This document shows positions 51,775 to 59,830 of a stretch of 64,000 nucleotides of DNA, one piece after another. Position numbers and translations under genes: made by a program. Position 1 is the stretch's first letter. Every line of letters starts with the position of its first letter. The notes under the pieces were generated by a model. The model was not told the DNA's origin. It did not search any database and saw nothing but the letters and a program-made list of their open reading frames with translations. Origin of the DNA: a virus; IMG/VR virus record IMGVR_UViG_3300049793_000366, positions 1 through 64,000 of that record, one strand, 5' to 3'.

Positions 51775-54003
51775 ATGAAAGAGAAAAACCTAAATATGCC
51801 TCAAACAGACTTCACACAGAGGTCAGAGTCATTGAAACGAGAACCAGAATTACTTAAACTCTGGAATGAGCTTGATGTACTTAAGCTTAGAAATGAATTA
51901 AATAGTGATACATTCACTTTACACGATGGACCGCCGTATGCTAACGGTGATGTTCACGTTGGTCACGTACTTAATAAAGTATTAAAAGATATGGTTGTTA
52001 AGTATCAACTAATGAGTGGTAAGAAAGTCAATTTCAGACCAGGATTTGACTGTCATGGTTTACCAACTGAATTAGCTGTTCTCAAAAAGCATGGCAAACT
52101 TGATGTGTCTGAACTGAGAGTTAAATGTAAAGAGTGGGCAACTGAGTATTCAGATAAGCAACGCGAATCATTTAAATCATTGGGTGTTTTCGCTGAATGG
52201 GATAACCCGTATTACACGATGTCACCTGAGTTCGAAGTTGGACAGCTTAAAGTATTATATAAGCTCTTAAACGATGGATTGATGTATCTTGATAGTAGAC
52301 CTGTGTATTACTCACCATCATCAAGAACTGTTTTAGCCGAATCAGAGCTTGAATATAAAAACAGAAAAGACAAATCTGCCTATTTCACCTTGGATGCCGA
52401 AGATGGTAGATTATTATTGGTTTGGACTACACAACCTTGGACAGCGTTAGGTAACGTAGCTGTTTGTGTTAATAACAGACTGACGTATGTAACAGTTGAA
52501 CAAGATTCTAAACTATATGTTGTTGCTAAGGATTTAGCTCACGTATTGAGTGGTGTTGTTGTAGATGAATATAGTGGTGAGAGTCTTGTTGGTCTTAAGT
52601 ATCACAATAAACTAACTAATACAGAGGGTGTTGTTGTGTCTGATAAATTCGTTAAGTCAAATAGTGGTACTGGTTTAGTACACTTATGTCCAGCACATGG
52701 TGAGGATGACTTCGATGTGTGTCAGAAACATAATCTATCATGTGATGATTTGACTGATTCTGGTGGTAAACTTCTTCTGAATGGGTTATTCTGTTTAGAC
52801 CAAGGTTCAGAGTCAGTTCTTGATATGATGAAAGAAAATGGTATGTTATATTCAACGTCTGAATATGAACACTCTTATCCACATGACTGGCGAACAAACG
52901 GACCTGTTTATTTTAAGCTAACTGAGCAATTCTTCCTTGATTTGGCTGAGTTAAAAGAGAAAGTATTAGCTGTCCTACCTACTGTTGATTTCACAGAAGA
53001 GCGTTGGAAAAACAGATTAACGAATATGTTGAATTTAAGAGACCGTTGGTGTTTATCGCGTCAAAGAAAATGGGGATTCCCTTTAGCTGTATTTCTTAAA
53101 GACGGTAAGCCATTTACGCATCCAGAATTAGAAGCTCACTTATTTGAGTTGTTTAAGCAGAATGGCTCTGATGTTTGGTTTAACTCAACAGAAGATGAAT
53201 TATTACCTGAGCAATTTAAGAATACTGGTTTAGTTAAGTGTGATTATACATTAGATGTGTGGTTTGATTCTGGTGTTAGTTGGTATTCAGTTGTGGGTGG
53301 TCAATCAGATGTTTACTTCGAAGGTTCAGACCAACACAGAGGTTGGTTTCAGTCTTCATTACTAACATCAGTAGCAATGACTGGTGAAGCACCTTACAAA
53401 AAAGTACTTACACACGGATTTGTATTGGATGATAAGGGAAGAAAGATGTCTAAATCATTAGGTAATGTTGTAGAACCAAAGACTGTTCAACAAAAGTATA
53501 ATACTGATGTGCTTAGATTGTGGGCGGCTGTTGTTAACTATGGTGATGATGCACAATTAGGTGATGGTGTGTTGAAGAGCTGTTCTGAATATTATTTCAA
53601 ATTTAGAAATACGCTTAAATATTTACTTGGTAATATGTATGGGTATGATTTTAGAGAGGTACAGCTAAATGAAAAAGATAGACTGGCTCTTACTCGATGT
53701 GATGCTATGTATAATAATTGTTTAAAGTCATATTCCGAGTATAACTTCAGAAAAGTATTTGAAGAATTAATGTCGTGGGTTTCAGAATTTTCAAGTCAGT
53801 ACTTAGACAATCAAACAAAATCCTTTTTATATGAATATGATGTTAATTCCGATGAACGTCAACAATGTCAATATGTTCTTAGGTATGCATTAGAGCGTTT
53901 TATGAAAGTACTTGCTCCTATGTGTTCATTTTTAGCAGAAGACGCTTATCAACATTATGAGTTCAAACAAGATGTTTCTGTATTTATGGAAAAAATGGAA
54001 TAA
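51775..54003 (+). CDS. ileS: Isoleucyl-tRNA synthetase, shortened C-terminus
   Basis: A 742-residue class I synthetase that charges tRNA-Ile. HIGH is HVGH (61-64) after GPPYANGDV, and KMSKS is intact (557-561). FDCHGLPTE (91-99), the CP1 editing-domain motifs WTTQPWT (217-223) and HGEDDFDV (308-315), and GSDQHRGWFQSSLL (517-530) identify IleRS with a proofreading site. It is about 200 residues shorter than typical bacterial IleRS and lacks the C-terminal Cys-rich zinc domain, so anticodon-end recognition is reduced. The start MKEKNLNMPQ follows the attenuator by 38 bases; Met8 is an alternative. It is expressed downstream of a leader with an Ile run. Confidence 0.95.
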   Translation: MKEKNLNMPQTDFTQRSESLKREPELLKLWNELDVLKLRNELNSDTFTLHDGPPYANGDVHVGHVLNKVLKDMVVKYQLMSGKKVNFRPGFDCHGLPTELAVLKKHGKLDVSELRVKCKEWATEYSDKQRESFKSLGVFAEWDNPYYTMSPEFEVGQLKVLYKLLNDGLMYLDSRPVYYSPSSRTVLAESELEYKNRKDKSAYFTLDAEDGRLLLVWTTQPWTALGNVAVCVNNRLTYVTVEQDSKLYVVAKDLAHVLSGVVVDEYSGESLVGLKYHNKLTNTEGVVVSDKFVKSNSGTGLVHLCPAHGEDDFDVCQKHNLSCDDLTDSGGKLLLNGLFCLDQGSESVLDMMKENGMLYSTSEYEHSYPHDWRTNGPVYFKLTEQFFLDLAELKEKVLAVLPTVDFTEERWKNRLTNMLNLRDRWCLSRQRKWGFPLAVFLKDGKPFTHPELEAHLFELFKQNGSDVWFNSTEDELLPEQFKNTGLVKCDYTLDVWFDSGVSWYSVVGGQSDVYFEGSDQHRGWFQSSLLTSVAMTGEAPYKKVLTHGFVLDDKGRKMSKSLGNVVEPKTVQQKYNTDVLRLWAAVVNYGDDAQLGDGVLKSCSEYYFKFRNTLKYLLGNMYGYDFREVQLNEKDRLALTRCDAMYNNCLKSYSEYNFRKVFEELMSWVSEFSSQYLDNQTKSFLYEYDVNSDERQQCQYVLRYALERFMKVLAPMCSFLAEDAYQHYEFKQDVSVFMEKME

Positions 54004-54007
54004 AAAG

Positions 54008-54017
54008 TTAATATATA
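54008..54017 (+). promoter_or_regulatory. Late-type promoter motif TTAATATATA
   Basis: Lies directly after ileS, 25 bases before the ATG at 54043. Confidence 0.55.
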
Positions 54018-54042
54018 ATTATAATAAAAATATTATAAATAC

Positions 54043-54471
54043 ATGAAGCATATAAAAACATTTGAACAATATTCACCAGCAACCGAAGTGAATGAAGAAC
54101 TATTTGGTAAATTATTACAAGGTGGTAAAGACTTCATCATCGATGGTAAATCGTTAGCAGAACTTAAAACTAAATATGCTAATGTAGTTAAAGATGGTCA
54201 GGTTATTTCTAAAGCTAAAGAACAACCACTTGTTACTATTGAAGAAGGTAAACCATTAAGAGGTAACCCACCTACGATGGCTCGTATTAAAGAACTTAAA
54301 GCAAAATATAACATGGATGATGCACAAGCTTTAGAAGCGACATTAAAGATTTACGATTGGAATGGTAACATTTTAATGGATGGTGAGAAGTCAACATTTG
54401 ACACTAACACTAAGAAGTTCACAGTTATTCAAGCTAAAAGCACAAGAGGAACAGGTTTTAACGTAAGTTAA
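54043..54471 (+). CDS. Unknown protein with capsid-targeting-like N-terminus
   Basis: A 142-residue protein starting MKHIKTFEQYSPATEVNEE. VNE before Glu-Leu-Phe is a possible cleavage site. The rest is Lys-rich with Gly-Pro turns and a C-terminal beta region. No domain recognised. It ends with a 4-base overlap with the convergent gene at 54468. Confidence 0.75.
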   Translation: MKHIKTFEQYSPATEVNEELFGKLLQGGKDFIIDGKSLAELKTKYANVVKDGQVISKAKEQPLVTIEEGKPLRGNPPTMARIKELKAKYNMDDAQALEATLKIYDWNGNILMDGEKSTFDTNTKKFTVIQAKSTRGTGFNVS

Positions 54472-54947
54472 ACAATATAAAACTTTATTTGAAAATTACA
54501 GAAGCCGACCATACGATATCCGTACTGGTCGTTTTCTGTATATTGGTTAAACCCCTTCCATTCAATGATGTTATTCTTATATTCAGCGGGGTTATATGAA
54601 TTTTGTATTGTATCATTTATTTTAAACTCATACTGAGTCTTAAATCCGTCTTTTTCTAAAAACTTTCTTCTTCTATCTAATAATGTTTTGATAGTATCGA
54701 ATTCTTTTTTAGCATCATCTTCTGGTATTCTTCTTTTACAAACAATTAATAAATATCCTGCTCCTTTTTCTGGAATCAACTGATATCCTTCTTCTGCTAA
54801 TGGGAAAAATAATTCATGTTCTATTTGCTTTACGTCAGTCATGTTTCTAATCATGCGTCTTAAAGCATTGTGCAATTCGTCAAGAACACCACCTATTTTA
54901 TTGTAGTACTTATCATCAAATGATTCGAATGTTTCTAAATTTCTCAT
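54468..54947 (-). CDS. Unknown protein with capsid-targeting-like N-terminus
   Basis: A 159-residue protein starting MRNLETFESFDDKYYNK. A helical segment with an RRMIRN core is followed by a strand (GAGYLLIVCKRRI) and a charged helix (about 90-110). It is last of three overlapping minus-strand leader-bearing genes (54468-56075). Function unknown. Confidence 0.73.
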   Translation of the reverse strand: MRNLETFESFDDKYYNKIGGVLDELHNALRRMIRNMTDVKQIEHELFFPLAEEGYQLIPEKGAGYLLIVCKRRIPEDDAKKEFDTIKTLLDRRRKFLEKDGFKTQYEFKINDTIQNSYNPAEYKNNIIEWKGFNQYTENDQYGYRMVGFCNFQIKFYIV

Positions 54948-55696
54948 TCTACTAATTTTGGCATTGTATCTATTCGAGATTCTGCTAAATCCAATAGTTT
55001 TTCTTTATATGTGTTTAATGTTTGTAAATTACTTTCCGTTAACTCTTTTCTATTTAACATTGGTTCTAAATCCGGGTAATGTTTGATTATACCAGACTTT
55101 GTATAAGAATCTGGTTCATTACCATCGATTAGAGAAAAGAATTGACCAAACTGAAAAGCCATTACTTTATAGATATCTTTAATAGACTCTTTCTTTCCTG
55201 GAAAGTCAGTCATAGTTACGAAATCAATCTGTCTTATTACAGGAAGTTTTAATCTTAAATCGCCGCGCAATGCTGGTTTAACTACTGTTCTAAGATGAGA
55301 ACGAGAATAGAATGATAAGATACCTCTACACACTCTTAATAACTTTTGATTAGTGTCTCTTTGTACTACTGATTTTATTTGGTTATCAAAATATTGTTTG
55401 TGATTATCATAAGTATAATACAAAGCATTATTTACCTCATCAGCAGTGCCTTTGAATACTTTAACAATATGACCATTCTCAAGAACAGCTAAATTGCAGT
55501 TTAAAACCTTATCAGATAAAAGATTAGATAATTCAGCATTATAATGTTTACATATGTTATGAGCCGCATCAATATTTTGAGGAATATCATCAACAAATAT
55601 CATTACGTCATAGTCTTGACTATTCTCAGATCCAAAGATTTGAAAAACATAGTCTATATTTTCAGCCATTTCATTGAACTTTTTAAGATATTTCAT
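54944..55696 (-). CDS. Nucleotidyltransferase-like protein with capsid-targeting-like N-terminus
   Basis: A 250-residue protein. The leader MKYLKKFNEMAE is followed closely by IFGSENSQDYDVMIFVDD (about 20-37), which matches the polymerase-beta-type nucleotidyltransferase core (Gly-Ser, then Asp-x-Asp-type acids on the next strand). Typical acids sit at the DYD pair; a third acid is not certain. A cluster of Arg/Lys (RSHLRTVVKPALRGDLRLKL, about 132-151) could bind nucleic acid. If packaged and active it could modify a host molecule soon after injection, loosely like T4 Alt. It overlaps both neighbours by 4-14 bases. Confidence 0.65.
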   Translation of the reverse strand: MKYLKKFNEMAENIDYVFQIFGSENSQDYDVMIFVDDIPQNIDAAHNICKHYNAELSNLLSDKVLNCNLAVLENGHIVKVFKGTADEVNNALYYTYDNHKQYFDNQIKSVVQRDTNQKLLRVCRGILSFYSRSHLRTVVKPALRGDLRLKLPVIRQIDFVTMTDFPGKKESIKDIYKVMAFQFGQFFSLIDGNEPDSYTKSGIIKHYPDLEPMLNRKELTESNLQTLNTYKEKLLDLAESRIDTMPKLVE

Positions 55697-56075
55697 TAAT
55701 GAGTAGTTTTATGTCAATTGTTTTAAATCTAAATAAAATTGATGTATAAGGACCCGTTAAATATTCAGAATTACCCTCTGTTAATTCTAACTCATATTTC
55801 TTAGCAAATTTAGTCAATTTATTTCTAATATCCTCAATTAATGGATCATTTATTATAAATTTAAAGTCATAGCAAATGTTACCGTATGAATCTTTAGCTA
55901 CTCTATCTTCATCTAAACCAGGATAGGGTTTTTTATATATAAATTGTACTTGTTCATCAGCGTCATATTCCTCAAACTCAATGTATAAAAGCCTTTCAAG
56001 TGAACCTTTAGCTACTGAAAAATCTGAAAATGTTACTTGATTTTCATTTATAAATTCGGAGTAGTTCTTCTTCAT
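55683..56075 (-). CDS. Unknown protein with T4-like capsid-targeting N-terminus
   Basis: A 130-residue protein starting MKKNYSEFINENQ, very like T4's leader, with INE as a predicted cleavage site. The body is acidic with a helix-strand C-terminus (LTKFAKKYELELTEGNSE). Start fixed by a late-type motif variant 4 bases upstream. First of three coupled genes. Confidence 0.75.
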   Translation of the reverse strand: MKKNYSEFINENQVTFSDFSVAKGSLERLLYIEFEEYDADEQVQFIYKKPYPGLDEDRVAKDSYGNICYDFKFIINDPLIEDIRNKLTKFAKKYELELTEGNSEYLTGPYTSILFRFKTIDIKLLINEIS

Positions 56076-56079
56076 GTTG

Positions 56080-56089
56080 TATATATAAA
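56080..56089 (-). promoter_or_regulatory. Late-type promoter motif variant TTTATATATA
   Basis: Minus-strand copy ending 4 bases (CAAC) before the ATG at 56075. Confidence 0.5.
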
Positions 56090-56110
56090 GAAGAATTCTC
56101 GTTTTTTTAT

Positions 56111-56120
56111 TTAATATATA
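56111..56120 (+). promoter_or_regulatory. Late-type promoter motif TTAATATATA before the tail tube gene
   Basis: Plus-strand copy 77 bases before the ATG at 56198, the longest leader of this class in the window. The leader ends in an A/T-rich stretch with no Shine-Dalgarno site. Confidence 0.6.
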
Positions 56121-56197
56121 CTAAAGAGTTAATGCCCAGAATAGGTTGGAACATAAGCTTGATAAATATATAGAGTAATAAAAATAATATAGAAGAT

Positions 56198-56815
56198 ATG
56201 CCATTACCGCATTTTACAAACGTAACCAGTCATTTCGGTGATAACCAAGGTCCATTCGAAGCAGTGTACCCAGGGTTATTCGAGATATCATTTGTTTTGC
56301 CTGCTACATTAGTAGCTCAAAATAGAGATCCATTAATGTTGTTAGAAAACGCAACTAACATTTCAGGATTCGAGTTAACACCAACTATCAATGAGCAGTC
56401 TCAAAGATTCAAGTACTCTACTAGAGTTTACTTACCTCTTCCTGAGAAGACTCACACTACGTTTGATATTACATTCAACGTAAATGTGAATCACGCTGGT
56501 TCTATGTACACATGGAATACACTTAGGTCTTGGTATGACTTACTTTGGAATTCACAAGTAGGTACTAACTTCTACAAAAGAGATATGGTAGGTACTGTTA
56601 TCGTTAACCAACACGATAAGAAAGGTTTCATCATTAGAAGAATCACTTTCCACAATACTCAAATTAAAGGTATTGATGGTGCTGTATCTGAACTTGACTG
56701 GTCAAAAACTGGTGATATCGTAACTGGAACAAAGGCATCTTTCGTATGTGATTACTGGACTGATGAATGGATTGATCCAAACTACGCTCAAGTATTACCA
56801 CCATTATCGGTATAA
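56198..56815 (+). CDS. Tail tube protein (T4 gp19-like)
   Basis: A 205-residue structural protein of the inner tail tube. Family features: an N-terminal acidic/aromatic stretch, YPGLFEISFVLP near residue 24, a strand pair with FDITFNVNVNHAGSMYTWNT (about 89-108), LRSWYDLLWNSQVG and a C-terminal GSFVCDYWTDEW-like strand (TKASFVCDYWTDEW, about 180-193). Length and order fit gp19-like tubes of contractile-tailed phages. The sheath gene is at 63205-64000 on the other strand, so tube and sheath are not adjacent as in T4. Confidence 0.85.
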   Translation: MPLPHFTNVTSHFGDNQGPFEAVYPGLFEISFVLPATLVAQNRDPLMLLENATNISGFELTPTINEQSQRFKYSTRVYLPLPEKTHTTFDITFNVNVNHAGSMYTWNTLRSWYDLLWNSQVGTNFYKRDMVGTVIVNQHDKKGFIIRRITFHNTQIKGIDGAVSELDWSKTGDIVTGTKASFVCDYWTDEWIDPNYAQVLPPLSV

Positions 56816-56862
56816 TTCTAAACTAAAGAAGCTAATATATGAAAAATATAAAATCAATAGAT

Positions 56863-57459
56863 ATGAAACATTTAAAGTCTTTTCAGATGTTTGAAAACGA
56901 AGGGCAAGTAGCCCCAGCAGAAGCTACAAAAGCACCTGCTGAAATGCCAGTTGACAGAGCGGCTGTTGAAGCTGTTGTTAAAAAGCAATCACCAGAGCAA
57001 TTACAACAATTTGTTAATGAGTTAGCACAGAAACTTGGTTTAAGTGTCGAACAACTTAAAGACGAAGAGTTGGTTAAGTCTAAATTGGCTGAATTGACAA
57101 AGAATGAATCTTTTGAAGTTGATGAGACAAATGAAGGTTTAAAAGATATGTTTGCTTCTTTAAAAGCTAAAGCTGCTAAAATACTTACTTGGGCTGGTTT
57201 AGGTACAGTGGCGGGTGGTCTTATTAATTTGGCAATTGATGCTGGATTTAACGAACACGCTATAAACGCGGCTGATTATACAGGTGCTACATTACACATG
57301 AGTAGTATGGCAATAGCTTCAATTATAGCTTTGGTAGCTGGTACTGCAATGACTGTTGTTGGTATGAAGAATCTACCAAAAACTGCGACAGCGGGTGCTG
57401 AGTTATCCGATGCTCAAAAAGCTCAAATAGCAAGAAGAAAAGCAAGATTTGGTAGATAA
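56863..57459 (+). CDS. Membrane-active protein with capsid-targeting-like N-terminus
   Basis: A 198-residue protein. The leader MKHLKSFQMFENEG is complete from the ATG at 56863; an upstream in-frame ATG at 56839 would put eight extra residues before it, so 56863 is preferred. An Ala/Pro/Glu-rich region is followed by a coiled segment (about 40-80) and two hydrophobic helices (about 112-130 and 148-168), then a basic tail ending ARRKARFGR. It could act on membranes at entry. It overlaps the next start by one base. Confidence 0.72.
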   Translation: MKHLKSFQMFENEGQVAPAEATKAPAEMPVDRAAVEAVVKKQSPEQLQQFVNELAQKLGLSVEQLKDEELVKSKLAELTKNESFEVDETNEGLKDMFASLKAKAAKILTWAGLGTVAGGLINLAIDAGFNEHAINAADYTGATLHMSSMAIASIIALVAGTAMTVVGMKNLPKTATAGAELSDAQKAQIARRKARFGR

Positions 57460-57677
57460 TGAAACACTTACAATCATTTAACGAACATAACGCTACACCT
57501 GCAATCTACCACAGTAGAATTACAAAGGGTAAGACCAAAGTCTCTTATGATGATAAAAAGGGTGTTATAATTGACACTGATGTAGACTCAGAAAAAATAC
57601 TAAACGTACACATCAAATATGAAGATGGTACTGATGGATGGGAAGTCGCTGATGATACTAAGATGAAATACATTTAA
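57459..57677 (+). CDS. Small protein with capsid-targeting-like N-terminus
   Basis: A 72-residue protein starting MKHLQSFNEHNATPAI, then a small basic/beta domain (KGKTKVSYDDKKGVIIDTD) and an acidic C-terminus. It is coupled to the preceding gene by an overlapping TAATG and closed by a terminator. Function unknown. Confidence 0.7.
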   Translation: MKHLQSFNEHNATPAIYHSRITKGKTKVSYDDKKGVIIDTDVDSEKILNVHIKYEDGTDGWEVADDTKMKYI

Positions 57678-57713
57678 TAAAAACCCTCAAAAATCAATTT
57701 GAGGGTTTTTTAT
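57678..57713. terminator. Bidirectional intrinsic terminator
   Basis: AACCCTCAAA (57682-57691) pairs with TTTGAGGGTT (57698-57707) with A/T flanks, between convergent genes. Confidence 0.8.
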
Positions 57714-58072
57714 TTAGTTTCGAGTTTAATGCGCTTTATTTCGAGAATACATTCTAATGAATATCTTTCTTCTTCTGATTTAATTAAATCTTTCTCAGAT
57801 TTCTTATTATATTTAGTAAAGATGAATGCGTGAAATGCTACGTTTATAATTAATGCGATAGGGTGTGTTAAGTTCTCCCACTTAGCTCCACATAAATAAG
57901 CACTAAACATACCAAGACAAACACATAGAGTTGCAACTATGAAAGCAAATAATTTAGAATCTAAAAAAATAAGAGTCTTAAGTAATAAAATAGCTAAGTT
58001 TACTTCTTTCATAGATTTATCTCCAAACTCAGTTTGAATTTCTGCTAATATTGTAAGTTTATCTTTTCTCAT
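57710..58072 (-). CDS. Small membrane protein with two or three helices
   Basis: A 120-residue protein with hydrophobic stretches at about 25-38, 41-60 and 68-85, and a charged C-terminal helix (about 88-118). Predicted inner-membrane. It is driven by a strong host-type promoter, so probably early; function unknown. Confidence 0.68.
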   Translation of the reverse strand: MRKDKLTILAEIQTEFGDKSMKEVNLAILLLKTLIFLDSKLFAFIVATLCVCLGMFSAYLCGAKWENLTHPIALIINVAFHAFIFTKYNKKSEKDLIKSEEERYSLECILEIKRIKLETK

Positions 58073-58101
58073 ATCTTTTTAGTTTAGAGTTATTGTGAAT
58101 A

Positions 58102-58133
58102 CAAATATATATTAAATAATCCGGATTTCCAAA
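58102..58133 (-). promoter_or_regulatory. Bacteroidota-type promoter (TTTG-N20-TATATTTG)
   Basis: On the minus strand TTTG (58130-58133) and TATATTTG (58102-58109) are 20 bases apart. A TTAATATATA copy overlaps the second box, so both promoter classes coincide here. Confidence 0.75.
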
Positions 58134-58216
58134 TTTTCATCCACTATTTTTGGACATTTTTTAAATTTTCTTCAATTTTACTATTAAATATACAACAAAA
58201 GTACCATAAAAGCAAG

Positions 58217-58249
58217 CAAAAAACCCAGTCTAAATAGACTGGGTTTCAA
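58217..58249 (-). terminator. Intrinsic terminator of the Dam gene
   Basis: AAACCCAGTCTA (58221-58232) and TAGACTGGGTTT (58235-58246) form a perfect 12-base stem, with a T run on the minus strand. Confidence 0.85.
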
Positions 58250-59197
58250 TTAGTTAAGCTTAATACCCGTTACTGGGTCATAGTTTAAAATAAGAATTTC
58301 TAAACCTTTTGTTTGTTCTCCTTTATTTTCGTGATTATTACCACCTTGAGCAGAACTTCTGAATACTTCCTTTTCAGTCCAGTAGTATTTATCTCTTGGT
58401 AGAATTTCTTCAAGTAATGGGAAATAGTAATATGATAATGACCAACGACTCTTAGTAGTTTTCAATAACTCTAATAATCTTCTATGTGATTGAGGTCCAA
58501 ATACACCCTCAGCATCACAGCCATACCAAAATAATCTACGAGCATCATCTTCGCCTTTCTCTTCGTTAAATCTCGCATATGGAGGGTCTAAGTAGATATA
58601 AGTATCATCAGCATCATATTTAGTAATAAGCTCTTCAAAATCGATGTTATACCAATTGGTGATTGAATTAAGTTTGTCTGTGTATGTATTCTTTTTAAGT
58701 TTATTGATTAAAATCTCTAACTTAAGTTTGTCGTGAGATTTCTTATAACCATTGAAACCAGCACCGCGAGGATATACTGAATTATGAGCAGATGTAATTA
58801 AGAAAGCATACATAGCCGCTTTTTCAAAGTCACCAATCTCAAAGTCTGAATTATCTAAGAAGTCATTCTTAACATACTCTCTGTATATTGCTTTAAAGAA
58901 ATCCCATTTCTTTAAAGGGTCTGTTTCAGTAGTGAATAATACTGTTGATTTAAGTTTATCAATAGCATTAAGCATTTTCTCTGGTTCAGAGCAACATCTA
59001 TAAAGATTTACTTGATGCCTATTTTTATCATTGTAGACAACCGTATCAAATATAAGTGATGGGTCATCCATATATGTTCCCATTGAACCGCTAAATGGTT
59101 CGAGATATGTGTTTATACCACTTTTGGGTATTTTAGAGTTAATGAACTCAATAAAGGCGTTTGATGATTTACCACCGAAATAACTGATAACAGACAT
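58250..59197 (-). CDS. DNA adenine methyltransferase (Dam/D12 class)
   Basis: A 315-residue N6-adenine methyltransferase of the Dam type. FGGK (7-10), EPFSGS (33-38) and DPPY (204-207) are the AdoMet-binding and catalytic motifs in the alpha-class order. A mid-sized insertion (about 60-190) should form the target-recognition domain. The C-terminal part (SSAQGGNNHENKGEQTKGLE) is unusual but in frame. It is likely to modify phage DNA; its target site cannot be read from sequence. Confidence 0.88.
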   Translation of the reverse strand: MSVISYFGGKSSNAFIEFINSKIPKSGINTYLEPFSGSMGTYMDDPSLIFDTVVYNDKNRHQVNLYRCCSEPEKMLNAIDKLKSTVLFTTETDPLKKWDFFKAIYREYVKNDFLDNSDFEIGDFEKAAMYAFLITSAHNSVYPRGAGFNGYKKSHDKLKLEILINKLKKNTYTDKLNSITNWYNIDFEELITKYDADDTYIYLDPPYARFNEEKGEDDARRLFWYGCDAEGVFGPQSHRRLLELLKTTKSRWSLSYYYFPLLEEILPRDKYYWTEKEVFRSSAQGGNNHENKGEQTKGLEILILNYDPVTGIKLN

Positions 59198-59248
59198 TTT
59201 TCCATTGCTTATTTTTATAAGTCTTATAGAAGTTGTATTTCCAAAAGT

Positions 59249-59258
59249 TTAATATATA
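59249..59258 (+). promoter_or_regulatory. Late-type promoter motif TTAATATATA
   Basis: Plus-strand copy 26 bases before the ATG at 59285. Confidence 0.55.
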
Positions 59259-59284
59259 CTAAAATTAAGTCCTGTAAGAACTGT

Positions 59285-59797
59285 ATGAAATACATTAAAA
59301 TGTTTGAAAATTACGATGAGCGATTTTCTAAAATAGAAAGAGTTTTGCGTAGTTTAAACTTTAGAAAGAATAGAGATCCTAAGCCTATACATATCGTTGG
59401 TGGTGGTAATGGTAGTGGTAAAATGCACTCAATTAAAACTGTATTAGACCAGATGGACGAGGAATATATTATAATAAATACAAACGAAGCTACACCAACA
59501 TCATTCTATATGACCTTATATGAGTATAGTGATAGTGATACTATCGTTGTTATTGATGAGATGTGTAATAATTCAAGCACTAATAATCAAGCAAGAATAA
59601 ACAAAACCATTGCTCAATTGTGTAAGGGTGAAATGATAACACATCCATATCCCAATGCTCCAAATCCACCTAATACTATATTACAATTTGAATTTAAAGG
59701 AAGAGTAATATTATCAACAGCAGATTTGACAAATACCAGAGATATTAGTGGACTATACGATAAAAATTTAAACACTATATTTTTGGGATTTAGTTAA
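59285..59797 (+). CDS. P-loop ATPase-like protein with capsid-targeting-like N-terminus
   Basis: A 170-residue protein starting MKYIKMFENYDERF. The P-loop HIVGGGNGSGKMHSI (about 36-50) has Met where Walker A normally has Ser/Thr, which may weaken nucleotide hydrolysis. A Walker-B-like TIVVIDEM (86-93) and a RVILSTADL sensor-1-like strand follow. It is a minimal P-loop fold without the C-terminal lid, so it may be a regulator or bind to the larger leader-bearing ATPase at 44799-46202. Confidence 0.7.
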   Translation: MKYIKMFENYDERFSKIERVLRSLNFRKNRDPKPIHIVGGGNGSGKMHSIKTVLDQMDEEYIIINTNEATPTSFYMTLYEYSDSDTIVVIDEMCNNSSTNNQARINKTIAQLCKGEMITHPYPNAPNPPNTILQFEFKGRVILSTADLTNTRDISGLYDKNLNTIFLGFS

Positions 59798-59799
59798 AG

Positions 59800-59830
59800 T
59801 AAAAAATCCAGTCATTGACTGGATTTCTGG
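59800..59830. terminator. Intrinsic terminator
   Basis: AAATCCAGTC (59804-59813) pairs with GACTGGATTT (59817-59826) around a three-base loop. It closes the plus-strand gene and could also end the minus-strand tmRNA transcript, though the T runs are short. Confidence 0.65.

Noticed and set aside
51604-51775. T-box riboswitch controlling ileS
   Set aside because: No T-box sequence or specifier-loop structure is visible; the leader frame with Ile codons explains the layout better.
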